Source of the DNA: Dama dama
Lineage: Eukaryota; Chordata; Mammalia; Artiodactyla; Cervidae
Direction: 5' to 3'
DNA: 64,000 nt
NCBI RefSeq assembly: GCF_033118175.1
Contig: NC_083712.1
Location: 8,938,956-9,002,955, forward strand
Every line of letters begins with the position of its first letter. Positions within the stretch are counted from its first letter, which is position 1. The notes beneath the pieces were generated by a model that did not search any database, was not told where the DNA came from, and saw nothing but the letters and a program-made list of their open reading frames with translations. This document shows, one piece after another, positions 45,152-56,588 of this stretch. Made by a program: the position numbers and the translations under genes.

Positions 45152-45676
45152 ATGAGCCTCCTTGGCGCTGGCACCCTTGACCTGGACTACACCTCCGGAC
45201 GGGTCCGCGGGGTTCTGGCGGCCGCCGGCTGCGCCTTCTACCTGGGCGTCTTCGTGGTCTGCCACTGGCTGTCCTCCCTGAATGCCACCTACCGCTCGCT
45301 GGCGGCCCGCGAGCAGGTCTTCTGGAACCTGGCGGCCGCACGCGCGGTCTTCGGTGTCCAGGGCACCGTGGCGGGGCTGTGGGCGCTGCTGCTGGACCCC
45401 GTGCTCCAGGCCGACAAGGCGCTTGGCCAGCAGGACTGGTGCTGGTTCCACATCACCACGGCGACCGGCTTCTTCTTCTTCGAGAACCTTGCCCTTCATG
45501 TGTCCAACGTGCTCTTCCGCACCTTCGACGGCTTCCTGGCCGTGCACCACCTGTTTGCCTTCCTGGGGTTTCTCGGCTCAGCGGTCAACCTCCAAGCCGG
45601 CCACTACCTGCCCATGGTCACGCTGCTCCTGGAGATGAGCACGCCCTTCACCTGCATCTCCTGGATGCTGCTGAAG
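45152..45676 (+). CDS. CLN8: CLN8 protein, first coding exon (residues 1-175)
   Basis: CLN8 is a multi-pass ER and ER-Golgi intermediate membrane protein. It acts as a cargo receptor for newly made lysosomal enzymes, with CLN6 as partner; loss causes neuronal ceroid lipofuscinosis. This exon gives the N-terminus and most of the TLC (TRAM-LAG1-CLN8) domain. DLDY lies at residues 10-13, followed by a first membrane segment (about 20-42, FYLGVFVVCH) and an NAT sequon (44-46). The TLC domain starts near 56, with hydrophobic segments at about 64-81, 96-116, 125-145 and 150-172. Family signatures are QQDWCWFHITTATGF and LLEMSTPFTCISWMLLK. The arginine at 19 corresponds to human Arg24, mutated in northern epilepsy. 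The start is the only in-frame ATG after a TGA at 45,083. The donor is AAG|GTAGGT, phase 0, matching the human exon boundary. The N-terminus is about five residues shorter than human. Third codon positions are strongly GC. Confidence 0.97.
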
Positions 45677-45910
45677 GTAGGTACCCCACACCTGCTCGGT
45701 TGGTTCCTCCACAGCCTTGTGCCCGGCCGTGGTGCCTTCACCCCTGACGCCCCTGCTGCCGGCCCCTTGTGGCCTGTGCTGTCCCCAGCCTGGGTTAGAG
45801 CGTGAAGGCAGTAGGAAGCTCATTCTGATCGAATTTCACTTTAATAATTTTAAGCAGCTCTCTCAGGCTTCCAGCCCATGGCAGAAGAAGACGTGGTAGA
45901 TATCGTGTCT

Positions 45911-46111
45911 GTCTCAGTGGACAGGATTTTTGGTAGATTCTCACTTGTTTGCCTCTGTTGGGGCTTCATGGTGGCGCTGTGGCTCAGTAGTTGTGGCTCG
46001 CAGGCTTAGTTGCAGTTGCCCCCTGGCGAGTGGGATCAAGCCCGTGTCCCCTGCATTGGAAAGTGGATTCTTAACCACTGGACTGCCAGGGAGGTCTCAG
46101 TAGACAGCATT
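45911..46111 (-). mobile_element. CHR-type SINE with TSD
   Basis: A diverged antisense element (45,929-46,093) lies between gtctcagtggacaggatt and gtctcagtagacagcatt, 18-bp repeats differing at two positions. Confidence 0.85.
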
Positions 46112-46904
46112 TGTAAGCCCTTGAAAATGTGCTTTTTCTGTGTGTCTGTATTCATCTCCTGAAGGTTTTATTTCACGCTGCGTTATTTCACACACATCTT
46201 CGTGGCCAGCACATGTGTGCAGCAGGTTTCTGAAGCTTACCCGTCTCGTTTGAGGGAAACCTGCTGCCTCCCTCCTGCCCCCGGCAGCCGCCCTCCGCGG
46301 TTTGACTGAGGACTACCGGACGCCTCATCCACGTGCGCTCATGCCGTCTTTCCTGTTCTGATTTGTGTTGCTGGGTGAACGTCCTCCGGGTGCAGCCATG
46401 CTGTGGCACTCTGAAGAGCTCCCTCCTTTCTCGGGCTGAGCAGTTTCCCATTACGAGGGTGAAGCACGTTCTCCTCACCCACCATCCATCAGGAAGCGCT
46501 CGGGGCGCTTCAGTCTGTTACTGTGACCCGTGCTACAGTGAACACGGGGTGCTGAGGCTCTTCCAGATCCTGGTTTCGGTTCCTTTACTGGCTCCTGAGG
46601 CAGTTCTGGTTTTAGAAACGAACCCCCGCGCTGCTTCCCACAGTGGCTGCATGTTCTCTGTTCCCACCAGCAGCACAGAGTTCGAGTCTCTCCACGTCCT
46701 CACCAATGTATGTTTTCTTTGTTTCTTGGATGTTAGCTCATTGGCTTTGGTCTTGCTTTTCCCTGATGACTGGTGACAGCATGTTTTCATTTCATCTGTC
46801 TTTTGGCCATTTGTGTGGTCATCTTTGGAAAACAGTTCAAGTCCTTGGTCCACGTTTCAATCAGAGTCTTTGTTATTTTTTGCTGTTGAGTTGTAGTCCT
46901 GTTT

Positions 46905-47222
46905 TAAAAAACGATTTTATGTATTTATCTATTTATTTTTGGCTGTGCTGGGTCTTCATTGCGGCTCAGACTTGCCTCTCGTTGCAGAGAACAGGGTCTT
47001 CCCTCCAGCTGCGATGCGCAGGCTTCTCTCATTTAGGCTCGTGGGCCCTGGGCTCATGGGCTCCGTAGCTGCGGCTCCTGTGCCCCAGAGTTTAGGCTCC
47101 TAGATGTTGCTCAAGGGTGTAATGGCTGTGCGGCATGTGGGGTCTTCCCGGATCAGGGGTCAAGCCTGTGTCTCCCGTAGTGGCAGGTGGAATTCTTTAC
47201 CCCTGAGCCACCAGGGAAGCCC
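46905..47222 (-). mobile_element. CHR-type SINE, long
   Basis: Antisense element from atttatctatttatttttgg to gagccaccagggaagccc, inserted in the old L1. Confidence 0.9.
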
Positions 47223-47880
47223 TAGGGTTCGTATGTTCAAGATTAATCTCTTATTAGACGTATGGTTGGCAAGTATTTTCTCACACTTAGTAGGTTGCCT
47301 ACTCACTCTGTGGTTTCCTCTGCTTTGAGGAAACTTTTTAGCTTGTCATCCCAGTTATTTATGTTTCAGTTGTCTTTGTTTTTGGTATAATGTTCATGAG
47401 ATCATTGCCAAAACCAGTGCCATGAGGCTTTTCCCCTTTGTGTTTTTTTAGGAGTGTTGGGTCTTACATTTCAGCCTTCAGTCCATCTCAAGTTGGTTTC
47501 TGTGTAGGGTGTGAGATAGGGGTCCCGTTTCATTCTTTTATGCATGAATGTGCAGTTTCTCAGAAGCACTCACGAAAGAGACCACGCCTTCCTGCTGTGT
47601 GGCTTTGGCCCCTGTTGAAGACCAGTTAGCTGTGCGTGTGTGCATTTCGTCTGGGCTGTTGGTGCTGTTCCTGTGGTCTCTCTGTCTGTTGCTCGGTTCA
47701 TGCAGTTTTTATTTCTCTAGGTTTGTAATAGAGTTTGAAATCAGATGTGGTGTCTCCAGCTTTGTTCTTTTCTCTCAAGACTGATTTGGGTATTTGGGGT
47801 CTTCTGTGGTTTCCTATGAATTTTAGATTTTTATTGTTGTTAAAAATGCCATTGGAGTTTTGGCAGGAGTTACACTGTAC

Positions 47881-48085
47881 ACCTCCCTTGTGGCTCAGAT
47901 GGTAAAGAATCTGCCTGCCGTACAGGAGATCTGAGTTCGATCCCTGGGTCAGGAAGATCCCCTGAAGAAGGAAAAGGCAACCCACTCCAGTATTCTTGCC
48001 TGGAGAATCCCATGGACAGAGGACCCTGGTGGGCTATAGTCCAGGGGTGCAAAGAGCGGGACAAACCGAGGCACTGACACCCTTC
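47881..48085 (+). mobile_element. Bov-tA SINE
   Basis: Sense SINE from acctcccttgtggctcagat through cccactccagtattcttgcc to accgaggcactgacacc, inserted in the old L1. Confidence 0.92.
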
Positions 48086-48212
48086 ACACTGAACCTGCAG
48101 ACGACTGGTCACCTCCCTGGTAGGTTTCCCAGTTCAGTTATTGTGTCCTGCAGCTCCTTGGTTTCCGCTGGGAGTTTTTTTTATTCCATCTCTTGACTAA
48201 TGTTCCGTTTTA

Positions 48213-48452
48213 AAACGCGTGTATTTCTCTTGGCCGCATGGGGTCTTCGCCGCACGCAGGCTCTCTGGTTGCTCTCTGGTGTCAGGCTTCTCATCGCCAT
48301 GGCTTCTCCAGACCACGGGCTCCAGGGCACTTGGTCTTATAGGCTTCACTGTCCCGTGGCCTGTGGGGTCCTGGACCCGGGGATCCAGCCCTGTCCCTGC
48401 ACTAGTGCGGATTCCCAGCCCCTGGGCTGCCGGGGCAGCCGTGTCCCACTCT
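48213..48452 (-). mobile_element. CHR-type SINE, diverged
   Basis: Antisense: ttggccgcatggggtcttcg, then ggctctctggttgctctctg, then gggctgccggggcagcc. No clear flanking repeats. Confidence 0.75.
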
Positions 48453-49936
48453 GTCCGCGAGTCCTCCTGCCCCGGGCACCATCCTGTTCCAGTCCATGGG
48501 CCACCCCTCAGCAGGGCTGGGGATGGGTTCTGCCCCTCCACGTGGAGCAAAGATTGTCCCTCATCTCTGGGCCTCTGTTGGAGTCCATGCGTCAGATGGA
48601 GCTGACCTCTGCCCAGCTCGCCGCCGTCCTCGCCTGGAGGAATGCCACCGATCGGCCCAGCTGGGGCCCTGGGGCTTCTTGTCCACATCCTCCTGGGGAA
48701 CGGCAGAGGCTGTGGCTTTTGTCTGCTCACCTGTTGGGAGCCCCGCCAACAAGTTGGGGTGCTGGATGCCCCAGCCCCTCCCTCTTCAGCATGAAGCAGG
48801 GAGCTGGGGTCTCTTCCTGACCCCAGGGTGCTGTGGGACATGGACCATCCTGTCGCCCCAGGGGCCCTGTCCTGGCGGCAGGGCCCTTTCCGTGGGTCTC
48901 TGATTTCTCACGACGGAGTTTGCCTGTGGCTTGCAGCTCACACAGGCCTCCTTCAGCGCCTCCCACACGTCAGCCACTGGGGAGGGGGTCTTCAGCTGCT
49001 CCTCCCCAGGTGGGGCGGCCCCCTCCTCAGGAAGCAGACAGACCCCAGCTGTGGGGGGGACCTCAGAGGGAGGCACTTTGTTTGGGGTCTTTTTCCTATG
49101 AAGTGTTTGGATGCCATTCACTCAGGATGGAAATGAAAAAGGGGAGTCCCAGGATGTGACCCCCTTTTTGCAGCCTTGCTGTGTTCATCACGTGGCCAGC
49201 AGCCCCACAGCAAAGCTGTCCCTTCAGCTAGGACAGCTCAGAGTCAGCGCGTCCAGGTAGACTAGTTCTTCTAGTTCAGGTCCTGTTGAGCCTTGGGAGT
49301 AAATGCCACTCGGATGCTGAAACCCCTTTAAGCCTTTCGTAAAGCTGCCGAGTTCTTGCTTCGTCAGGCTTCAGGGTCCAGGCACTCTCGCCTTGGACTC
49401 TGGTTTGATGAGATGCGGGCAAGTGTCAGGACCAGATGTCACCACCAGTGTGATGTAGTTTACACCCCAGATGGGTGTAAACTTCTGTTTCCTCCTTCAG
49501 TTTGGTTTTGAAATGCTGTTTAGAAATAATAATAAATGAATTACACACTCAAACATCTAAGCTGGTAGAGAAAACTTCATCCACAGAGACACTAATCCAG
49601 GTGCAAATGAGTTGATATTAAAAAAAAACAAACAGTGAATTTATATATAGATATATACCAGGCACACTACCTACAGGGACCCAGGCTAGACAAACAAACC
49701 TTGCATGGTTAAGTCTCAGATTGTTACTGACCCAGCTTTTCTCAGAGCATTTGGTAATGATGAAGGCAAAAATTTTAGGGCCCGAGTTAGAGCAAAAATG
49801 CTCAGTTCTCAAGCTTGGAGTTTTCCGAACTTAATGCAATTATTGTAGGAGTAAAAGTCCATGCCTCTGGTGTGGATGTTAGTGATTTAAGATGACTGCT
49901 TTCAGCACATGGGGAAACAGTGGAAAAGAGTGGCCT

Positions 49937-49996
49937 GGCATGCTGTGGTTCATGGGGTCGCAAAGAGTTGACTGAGCGACTGAACTGAACTGAGTT
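49937..49996 (+). mobile_element. Bov-tA/BovB terminal fragment
   Basis: About 60 bp, tggcatgctgtggttcatgg to gcgactgaactgaactgag. 5'-truncated. Confidence 0.8.
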
Positions 49997-51790
49997 AACT
50001 TTGGAGGAGACAGCTCAGTGGATGGAAGATGGCTTGCTGGCCTCTTGGGTGGAAAGGCTGAGCAGTGGCCCCCCACCCCCCAGGCATTCACAACTCACTG
50101 CACGTTGTGTGTGCACCCCAAGGCACGCTTGGCTCACATCCCCACTCTACAGTCTGTACATTAAATGTCCTTCGGGCCAAGGCAAAGGCTAAATCTTTCT
50201 CACGTGAAGAATCTATCATTGAAAGCCTCAAACCTTACATGTTTTCGTGTTTGAGAAGCACTCTTTTCTGTCTGATCATACAGTTTAAGGAACTTTACTT
50301 GTGTGAGTCATGATTCTGACTGACATAAAGTGGAGAATGCCTGCCCCACGCAGTGGGTATAAAACTGTTTCTGTAGAACTGTGTTGTTTCCCTAGTACTC
50401 TGGTTTTCTTTTTCTTTGAAATATTAACATTTGAAAAAAAGTATTTTTAAGTAAGATGGGAAGTGAGATCCCACTGGATTTCCCAGGAAGCGAGCAAGCA
50501 TCCTAATGTAATTACATCATCCATCCTTTCCCTGGGGAGTCAAAATGCTGCCCAGTATCAGCTCTCCATATATTTTACTTAATTCTGCATTTTGTGTTGC
50601 TTATTTCTTACACTGGCATCACCTTATTTCTGAAACATCACCATGTTTCATCCTTTACTGAGGCACCTTTAGCCCTCCTGGTGCATTTACTGCATGGGTG
50701 GAATTATTTAGAGTTATTTTAAAGTGATAAAATACAGAGGGAGATATTCTCTTATTTGGACTAAATCTGTGGATGGATTCTAGGAGGAAAGAATGTGATG
50801 TCTTTTGAGTGTTTTCCATCCAAGAACATAATGTGCCTCAATTCATCCAAGACTTTTCTGAAGACCTGTTAGGGATCCTGGGCTCCCCGCTCCCTGCTGT
50901 CTCACTCTGCCTCGTCCTTCTGCTTTTCTTCACACTCATTTCTTAGTCTAGGCTTGGTAGAAGCTAATGTAAATAGAGTTTTTAATATTTAAAACTGCCG
51001 GAATAAATAGGGTGTTTCTCTGGGTATTATCTGCAGCTGATTTAAACATCCCTGGTAGTAGAAGAGGACATGGTCATGCCTGGCCTAGAAACGGCAGGCA
51101 GCTCAGATTTTCTGTGAAGTTGTTTTTGGAGGTTCACAGTACTTCAAACAAGGAAGAAACTCCTGTTTCTCCACCTGTTTTAAGTTGGCCCTGGGTCACG
51201 GCTCCCGTTGCTTCTCGTCTTTCCGTGTCAGAGCTGTGTGTACACCTTCTGCAGCTCCGAGAGGTTAGGGTCTTCCCCTGTTACAGCGTGGTCCCTCCCG
51301 AGATCAGTGTCCGTGTCCCTTCAGGGCTCGGCAGGTGCAGCTGCTGCAAAGCCACCCTGTTCCCACGGTCACCGGGCAGCTGCCTGGCCCGCGGCAGCGC
51401 CTCCCCGGGCCCCTCTCCTCCTGCACGTTCCAGACGGGCCCTCCCCTGGGAGGGGGCTCAGGACGAGCCCCAGCCCCAGCGTGGCTCCAGGCGGCGAGGA
51501 GAGCCTGGGGTGCCCAAGCTTGTGGGTCGGGGGCGTGCGGGCCGTCCTGGCGCGGCGAGGTCCCCGCCACAAGCCCTGAAGGCCTGTCTCTGTGTGCACG
51601 GTCTGCTGTGCAGAGTCTTCAAGTTCCCTGTTGGGTTTCGGCCACAGCTAGTTTTACTGTGAATTCAGAATCATTTTAGGGCAAGTCCGCTTGGGCTCGT
51701 CTCCCGGGGCCTGGGGAGGCTGGTCACGGGTGATGGACGTGTCTCCCAGCATCGCCGAGTCCCTGGCTGTGTGCAGTGTGTGCAAAACCC

Positions 51791-51830
51791 AGGGGGCGGG
51801 GGGGGTGGGGGAGCCCCCCGGGAGGGGGGC
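51791..51830 (+). promoter_or_regulatory. G-run block upstream of the last 3' splice site
   Basis: The + strand has agggggcgggggggg, then tgggggag, then gggaggggggcc, enough G tracts to form a G-quadruplex in the transcript. It ends about 40 nt before the exon and just before the branch-point candidate. Function is inferred. Confidence 0.5.
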
Positions 51831-51868
51831 CCGCGGCCGCACCCCTGACTGCGCTCTGCCCCCGACAG

Positions 51869-52168
51869 GCCGGCTGGGCGGACTCACGGCTCTGGAGGCT
51901 GAACCAGTGGGCGATGGTGCACCTTTTCCACTGCCGCATGGTGCTCACCTACCACATGTGGTGGGTATGCCTGGGCCACTGGGCCGGCCTGGCCCGCAGC
52001 CTCTTCCCGCCCCACCTGGCGCTCTTCGTGGTCGGCCTGGCCCTCCTCACGCTGCTCATCAACCCCTACTGGACCCGCAAGAAGACGCAGCAGCTGCTCA
52101 ACCCAGTGGACTGGAACTTCGCACCCAGCCGCCCCAACGGGCCGGCGCCGCCCAAGAAGGCCAGGTAG
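51869..52168 (+). CDS. CLN8: CLN8 protein, last coding exon (residues 176-274 and stop)
   Basis: Continues the TLC domain in the same frame (AGWADSRLWRLNQWAM directly after residue 175). It contains the conserved FHCRMVLTYHMWWVC, a last hydrophobic segment (about 224-240, LALFVVGLALLTLLINPYW) and the family signature RKKTQQLLNPVDWNF. The protein ends PPKKAR: the dilysine at -4/-3 is the KKxx COPI retrieval signal that returns CLN8 to the ER. Human CLN8 ends in the same kind of signal. The tail between the NPVDWNF motif and the dilysine is several residues shorter than in human. The total of 274 residues compares with 286 in human. The reading frame has no stop or frameshift, so the gene looks functional. 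Confidence 0.97.
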   Translation, partial: AGWADSRLWRLNQWAMVHLFHCRMVLTYHMWWVCLGHWAGLARSLFPPHLALFVVGLALLTLLINPYWTRKKTQQLLNPVDWNFAPSRPNGPAPPKKAR

Positions 52169-52600
52169 CAGCCTCGGCCCCCAGCCCGCGGCCTGCAGTC
52201 ATCCCCCCACCCCTGCCTCCGATGCCGACCCTGGGCATGCGTGCCCTGGGCGTGCGTGCCTGCCGCGTGGTGCCGGGTGGCCTGGAGCCGAGGTGCCCAG
52301 GGACAGCGTCCCGCCCGGCCTGTGCGCAGGCTCCCACGGAGGGCCGTGGGGCAGCCCCTGAGGCATCCCTGCAACCTCCTCATGGCCCTGCTCGCAGCGG
52401 CAGGAGAGAAGGCCCCCAGGTCGTCACCCCATCACGGTGGTCCTGGGGCCGCCGAGAGGGCTTCTCCCTGGCGAAGCTTATCCAAGCCAGAATTTTGCTT
52501 CCCTTTTGTGTGTCTCTGCTGACACTGGAGGGAGATGTGAGTCATCACTTGTCGAGATGTGAGAGCTGCTTTTAATAAAGTGTGCAGCCCGCCCCTTACT
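52169..52600 (+). other. CLN8 3' UTR, short form
   Basis: Runs from the TAG stop (52,166-52,168) to shortly after an AATAAA at 52,574. GC-rich. Longer forms may use AATAAA at 53,037-53,042 or signals beyond; human CLN8 has a much longer 3' UTR. Confidence 0.65.
52574..52579 (+). terminator. CLN8 poly(A) signal AATAAA
   Basis: First canonical signal downstream of the stop codon, 405 nt away, in tttaataaagtgtgc. Cleavage would be expected 10-30 nt later. Use is inferred. Confidence 0.6.
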
Positions 52601-55339
52601 CCTAATCGCTGTAGGTTTTGAGTCAGGGAGCCATCAGGGGGACCTGGCCCCAGTGGTGCTGAGCTGTGGGCCCCCTTCCTTCCTCCTGGTGACCAGCCCT
52701 GCCGCCACCCTCACGTGTTGGCCCCACGGTTTAATCGACAGTGCTGACATCTTATTCTTGCCATGAATGTGCAATTAAAATGAAAAGCTTGTATCTGTTG
52801 AAAGTGCTCTTGAGTGTTTTTGGAAAACACGTTTATTGGTCGTGAGAGTCTCGTGTGCCCTGGGGAGCGCGGAGGCGGGGGGCACACACAGGTCAGGAGG
52901 TGTAACACCTACTTGCGTCACCTGGAGAGGCGGTTTCAACGTGAGACACACCCAGCAACCCGAGTTCCTCCTGGGGCTCCTCCCCCTCGCACAGACTCTG
53001 GGGGCCGAGCAGGCTGTTTCCACCGCCCAGCACTTGAATAAAGTGACCGAGGTTTACAGGACCTGAAGGCACGTCCCTGCGTATCTCTCAGTGCCGTTCA
53101 CCTTGCTGCAGAGGTTTTCCATCTTGGAGATGCAGCTGTGATGATAAGTGTTCACGTGCTCAAAACTCAGGTTAAAATCTGAAACAGTCAGCTTGATTCC
53201 CACGTGACCCTCACTGAGACTTGGACCTTCCAGGTTCAGTCTCTGCAGCCTGTCTCGGCCAAGCTGGTGTTGGCTCCACCCCGACCGACTTCCCGGGAAG
53301 ACACAGCTGGGCCTTCGGGCAGAAGGAGCCTCCTGAGATGATGACTCAGCATCCCAGTGCCTCCGCTGCCCGACAGCGTTTGCCCTCCTCCACCCCGAGC
53401 GTCCCCTCGCTCAGCTCTGCCGGCATCGCTGCTCTGGGCCCCGGGGCTTTCCCAGTCACAGCGCTGGCCGCCGAGGGTGCCTTGCTCTCTGGCACGCACT
53501 CCGCCGGGGAGTTGGCACCGTCCGTCTTTACAGCAGGGCCTGAGGCTTGGGTGGTGGCTGGCTGGGCAGCGGCCTCGCGGCTGAGGCCCGTGGACTGTGT
53601 GCAGCACAGCAGCGCCCCGCTGACCCCGGCCAGCAGGCCCAGGTGCATCCCCCGTTTGCAGAGCCCTGAGCGGCCGTGTCTGCCTGTCCAGGACAGGCGC
53701 AGGGTCCACCGGGAAGGGCAGTGTTAGAAGTTCAGGGGTGAGAGCAGCCCTCAGCTCAGCCCTGTGGCGAAGCCGGCGGCTGCAGGCGACATGGGGGCCT
53801 CTGGAGGCAGGTGTGGCCGGACGCCCTGCAGGGTCAGCCGGCATCAGGGCCGGTCCGGTGATGGGCTGATGGGCTGACGTTTTCTTTCAATGCGTGTGTT
53901 TAAAGAAGCACAACGGGGAGACCGTCTCCTCTTCCTCCTGCACGTGCCCCGTGGAGTCTGGTTCCTGTGCCTCACGTCAGCGACGCTGCCCCAGGACAGG
54001 GTGTGGAGCTGGCGGGCGGGAGTGGGGACCCCTCTGGGGTCAGAGCGGGGAGGCTGGCTCCTGCAGGCGTCCCCCGGGTCCTCTCCTCAGGGCCCCAGGC
54101 TCTCACCTGATCTGTGCTTTCAGGATGGAGCCCCTGTGAGAGGGGCGAGCGGCCCCAGGAGGAGGGGAGCGGGTCTGAGTGAGCCAGCATGCCCTGGAGG
54201 TCCAATGGGTTTCTCGTGGGATGAGTCACGTTTGCAGCTCACCCAGAAGAAGCCACCGCGAGCGGTGCACACACCCCCACGGCTGCTTTCAGGTCACCTC
54301 CCTTTACTAAACTTCTGCTCTAGTGGGAGAGCTTACCAACTCAACATTTCTCTTTCTAAAGAAAAGCTTCCCCCTTTTCGGTAACTAAACTATGCAATGT
54401 ATACACGGTTTTGTCAGATCATGTTTAGTGATGTGAAAAACTCAGAAACTTGTCGTTTTTCTCTGACGACTGGGAACCCAGAGAGCTCGGAGGGGACCCC
54501 GGCCGAAGCCCCTGCGCGGAGCAGAGACGCCACACCTCCGTCCGCAGGGCTGGCCTCACGGCGGCTGAAGGGGGCTGGGAGCCACGTCTAACTTCGGCCT
54601 GGTGCGTGCGATGTTCTTACTGCGGTGCAGTTGCAGCGTCAGGCGCCGGCCTTTGCAGGCCTGGACATTGTGATCTCTGTCCCCACGCCCCCCCACACGC
54701 TGGCACTCTGACCTCAGGGCCACCCCCAGAGGCCCCGACACTGCTGTGTGCAGAATGCATCAGAGCTCTGCTCCATCGCGGAGTTTCCTGGGAGGTGTTT
54801 TACAGAACTGGGTCATTTTCAGTGATGCTCCCATATGCAGGAAGAAAATGTTATTTTACTGTAACATTGCTTTCTCCAATATTCTTGGGATCCAGGGAGA
54901 AACGGCCCCAAGTGGCTCTCTAAATGACAACACCACAGTTCAGCTGAAACTGTTCTGTGGGTGGGAAGGGGAACAGCATGAAATTCCTTAGTTTTTAAGC
55001 CACTGAATCCGAGTGAGCCTTCTGGACTGAGTTTGTTTATTGTCTCAGGGGGGTGTGTGTGTCTGTCTGTCTCAGTATGTGAGTCCACACCCTGCTCTCT
55101 CTTCCTGGTTTTGACCCTTGTTAGGGGTCTGGATCCTGGTTTGAGGGGAGACCCTGCTGATTAGGAAAGAAAGGAAGTGGAAGGATTGAGTGTTCTCAGA
55201 GACCTCCTGAGAGGATCCCGGTAACTGCATGTGGTGGAGACGCTCCTCGAAACTGATCGCTTAGTTTGAAGTCTGTTCCAGAGCCACCTGCAAGCTCGTC
55301 TGGAAGTGCAGGGGGTGAGCGCTGTGTGCCACGCTCTAC
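52601..55339. other. No gene seen; possible CLN8 long 3' UTR and intergenic DNA
   Basis: Unique-looking sequence with few recognisable repeats. A further AATAAA lies at 53,037. The frames at 53,221-53,844 on both strands are GC-rich shadows of each other. A minus-strand open stretch of about 60 codons ends at 53,070 with a more protein-like composition, but no family is recognised. Exons of the next human-map gene, ARHGEF10, were not found. Confidence 0.45.
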
Positions 55340-55648
55340 CAAACCAGTCAATCCTAAGGGAAATCAACCCTGAATACTCACTAGAAGGACTGATGCTGAG
55401 GCTGAGCTCCAGTACTTTGGCCACCTGATGTGAAGAGTCAGCTAATCAGAAAAGACCCTGATGCTGGGAAAGATTGAGGGCAGGAGGAGAAGGGGACAAC
55501 AGAGGATGAGATGGTTGGATGGCATCACCTACTCAATGGACATGGGTTTGGGTGGACTCTGGGAGTTGGTGAAGGACAGGGAGGCCTGGCGTGCTGCGGT
55601 TCATGGGGTCGCAAAGAGTTGGACACGACTTAGCGACTGAACAACTGT
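55340..55648 (+). mobile_element. BovB 3' end, sense
   Basis: aaaccagtcaatcctaaggg, then gatgctgggaaagattgagg, then cacgacttagcgactgaaca. 5'-truncated BovB, frames broken. Confidence 0.9.
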
Positions 55649-56588
55649 CTGTTAGTTAAGCTGAACAGGCTATTTGGGTACTGAAGGAGCTCTCACCTTG
55701 AAAATGGCCAAATAGGGCTCTCTTGTGTTCTAAATACTGGTTTTTGCCTATGCAGTGAGAGGAAGTGGCTTTCTAAGAGGAACCTGCTTTTCTCTCCCTC
55801 TGCCTTTGAGATGTAAACGTTCTGACAGTTCCTGAGACTGAAGAGAAAAGAGGGAAAGCAGGAAAACTGAGACTCTATGTAGGTGTCTGTTATAGCGGTA
55901 TGTCTTTACCTACAGATAGTATCAAAATTATTCAGTAATGTGTAAATGAGCTCTGTGACTTGCTTAAAGGAAATTAAGTGCTTACTAAAAATACAAAAGA
56001 AACCTACCCAAATGAATTTCAGGTTCATGTGATCTGGGAAATACTCAGTATTAAATATCTGGTTTGAAAGTTTAAGCTTATTAAACTTAGTTAATGCAGA
56101 CATATTTCAAGAGTCATCAACTATAATTTTATTATACTTAAGAAAGTTAATAAGATCTTATTCTGTTACAAAATTTATGAGCAAGGAAAGTAACTTGATA
56201 CAATGACTTTAAGTTAAATATAATTGAGATAAGAGTTTTGGGAGTTGAGCTCTTTGGGAATAACTGTTTTAGGAAATCTACTTAAAAATAGTCTCTCCAG
56301 ATTTTGGCAACTTGAAAGTTTTGTTAAGTTAAATAATGGGAAGTCACTGTTTGAATCGCTAATTGCTAAAAAAAGTCTAAGTTCACCCACTTTTTTTTAT
56401 GAGAGAAAAACTAAATATGTTTGGGTTTATTAGAAACATCTTACACCACACTGAGGACAGAAATTATTCCATGAGATGATGTGTGTGTTTCTGGAGGCTC
56501 TAGAATATATGTGTTTTCCAATCAGGAAGCACTGGTATGATCAACAATCCTTGCTTCTATTGCTGGAGATTAAGGTTCTTAACGGCTG
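55649..56588. other. AT-rich, no gene
   Basis: Non-coding AT-rich sequence resembling in composition the retroviral-family interiors elsewhere, but no clear copy was matched. Confidence 0.4.

Larger units (their letters stand above)
46130..48200 (-). mobile_element. Old L1 LINE, antisense, split by two SINEs
   Basis: Diverged L1 3' region: gactggtgacagcatgttttc, then cttattagacgtatggttgg, then ataggggtcccgtttcattc, then ggagttttggcaggagttac, continuing at 48,090 with actgaacctgcagacgactg. Interrupted by CHR (46,905-47,222) and Bov-tA (47,881-48,085). No intact frame. Confidence 0.8.
45677..51868 (+). other. CLN8 intron 2
   Basis: A 6.2-kb intron with donor GTAGGT at 45,677. The acceptor ...CCCCCGACAG ends at 51,868, and CTGAC at 51,845-51,849 is a plausible branch point 21 nt from the exon. 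The intron holds an old antisense L1, three CHR SINEs in addition to one Bov-tA, and a G-run block (51,791-51,830) close to the acceptor. 48,455-51,780 otherwise shows no gene. Confidence 0.85.

Noticed and set aside
53221..53844. Plus frame of 168 and minus frame of 202 codons downstream of CLN8
   Set aside because: Mutual shadows with low-complexity composition; no recognised family.
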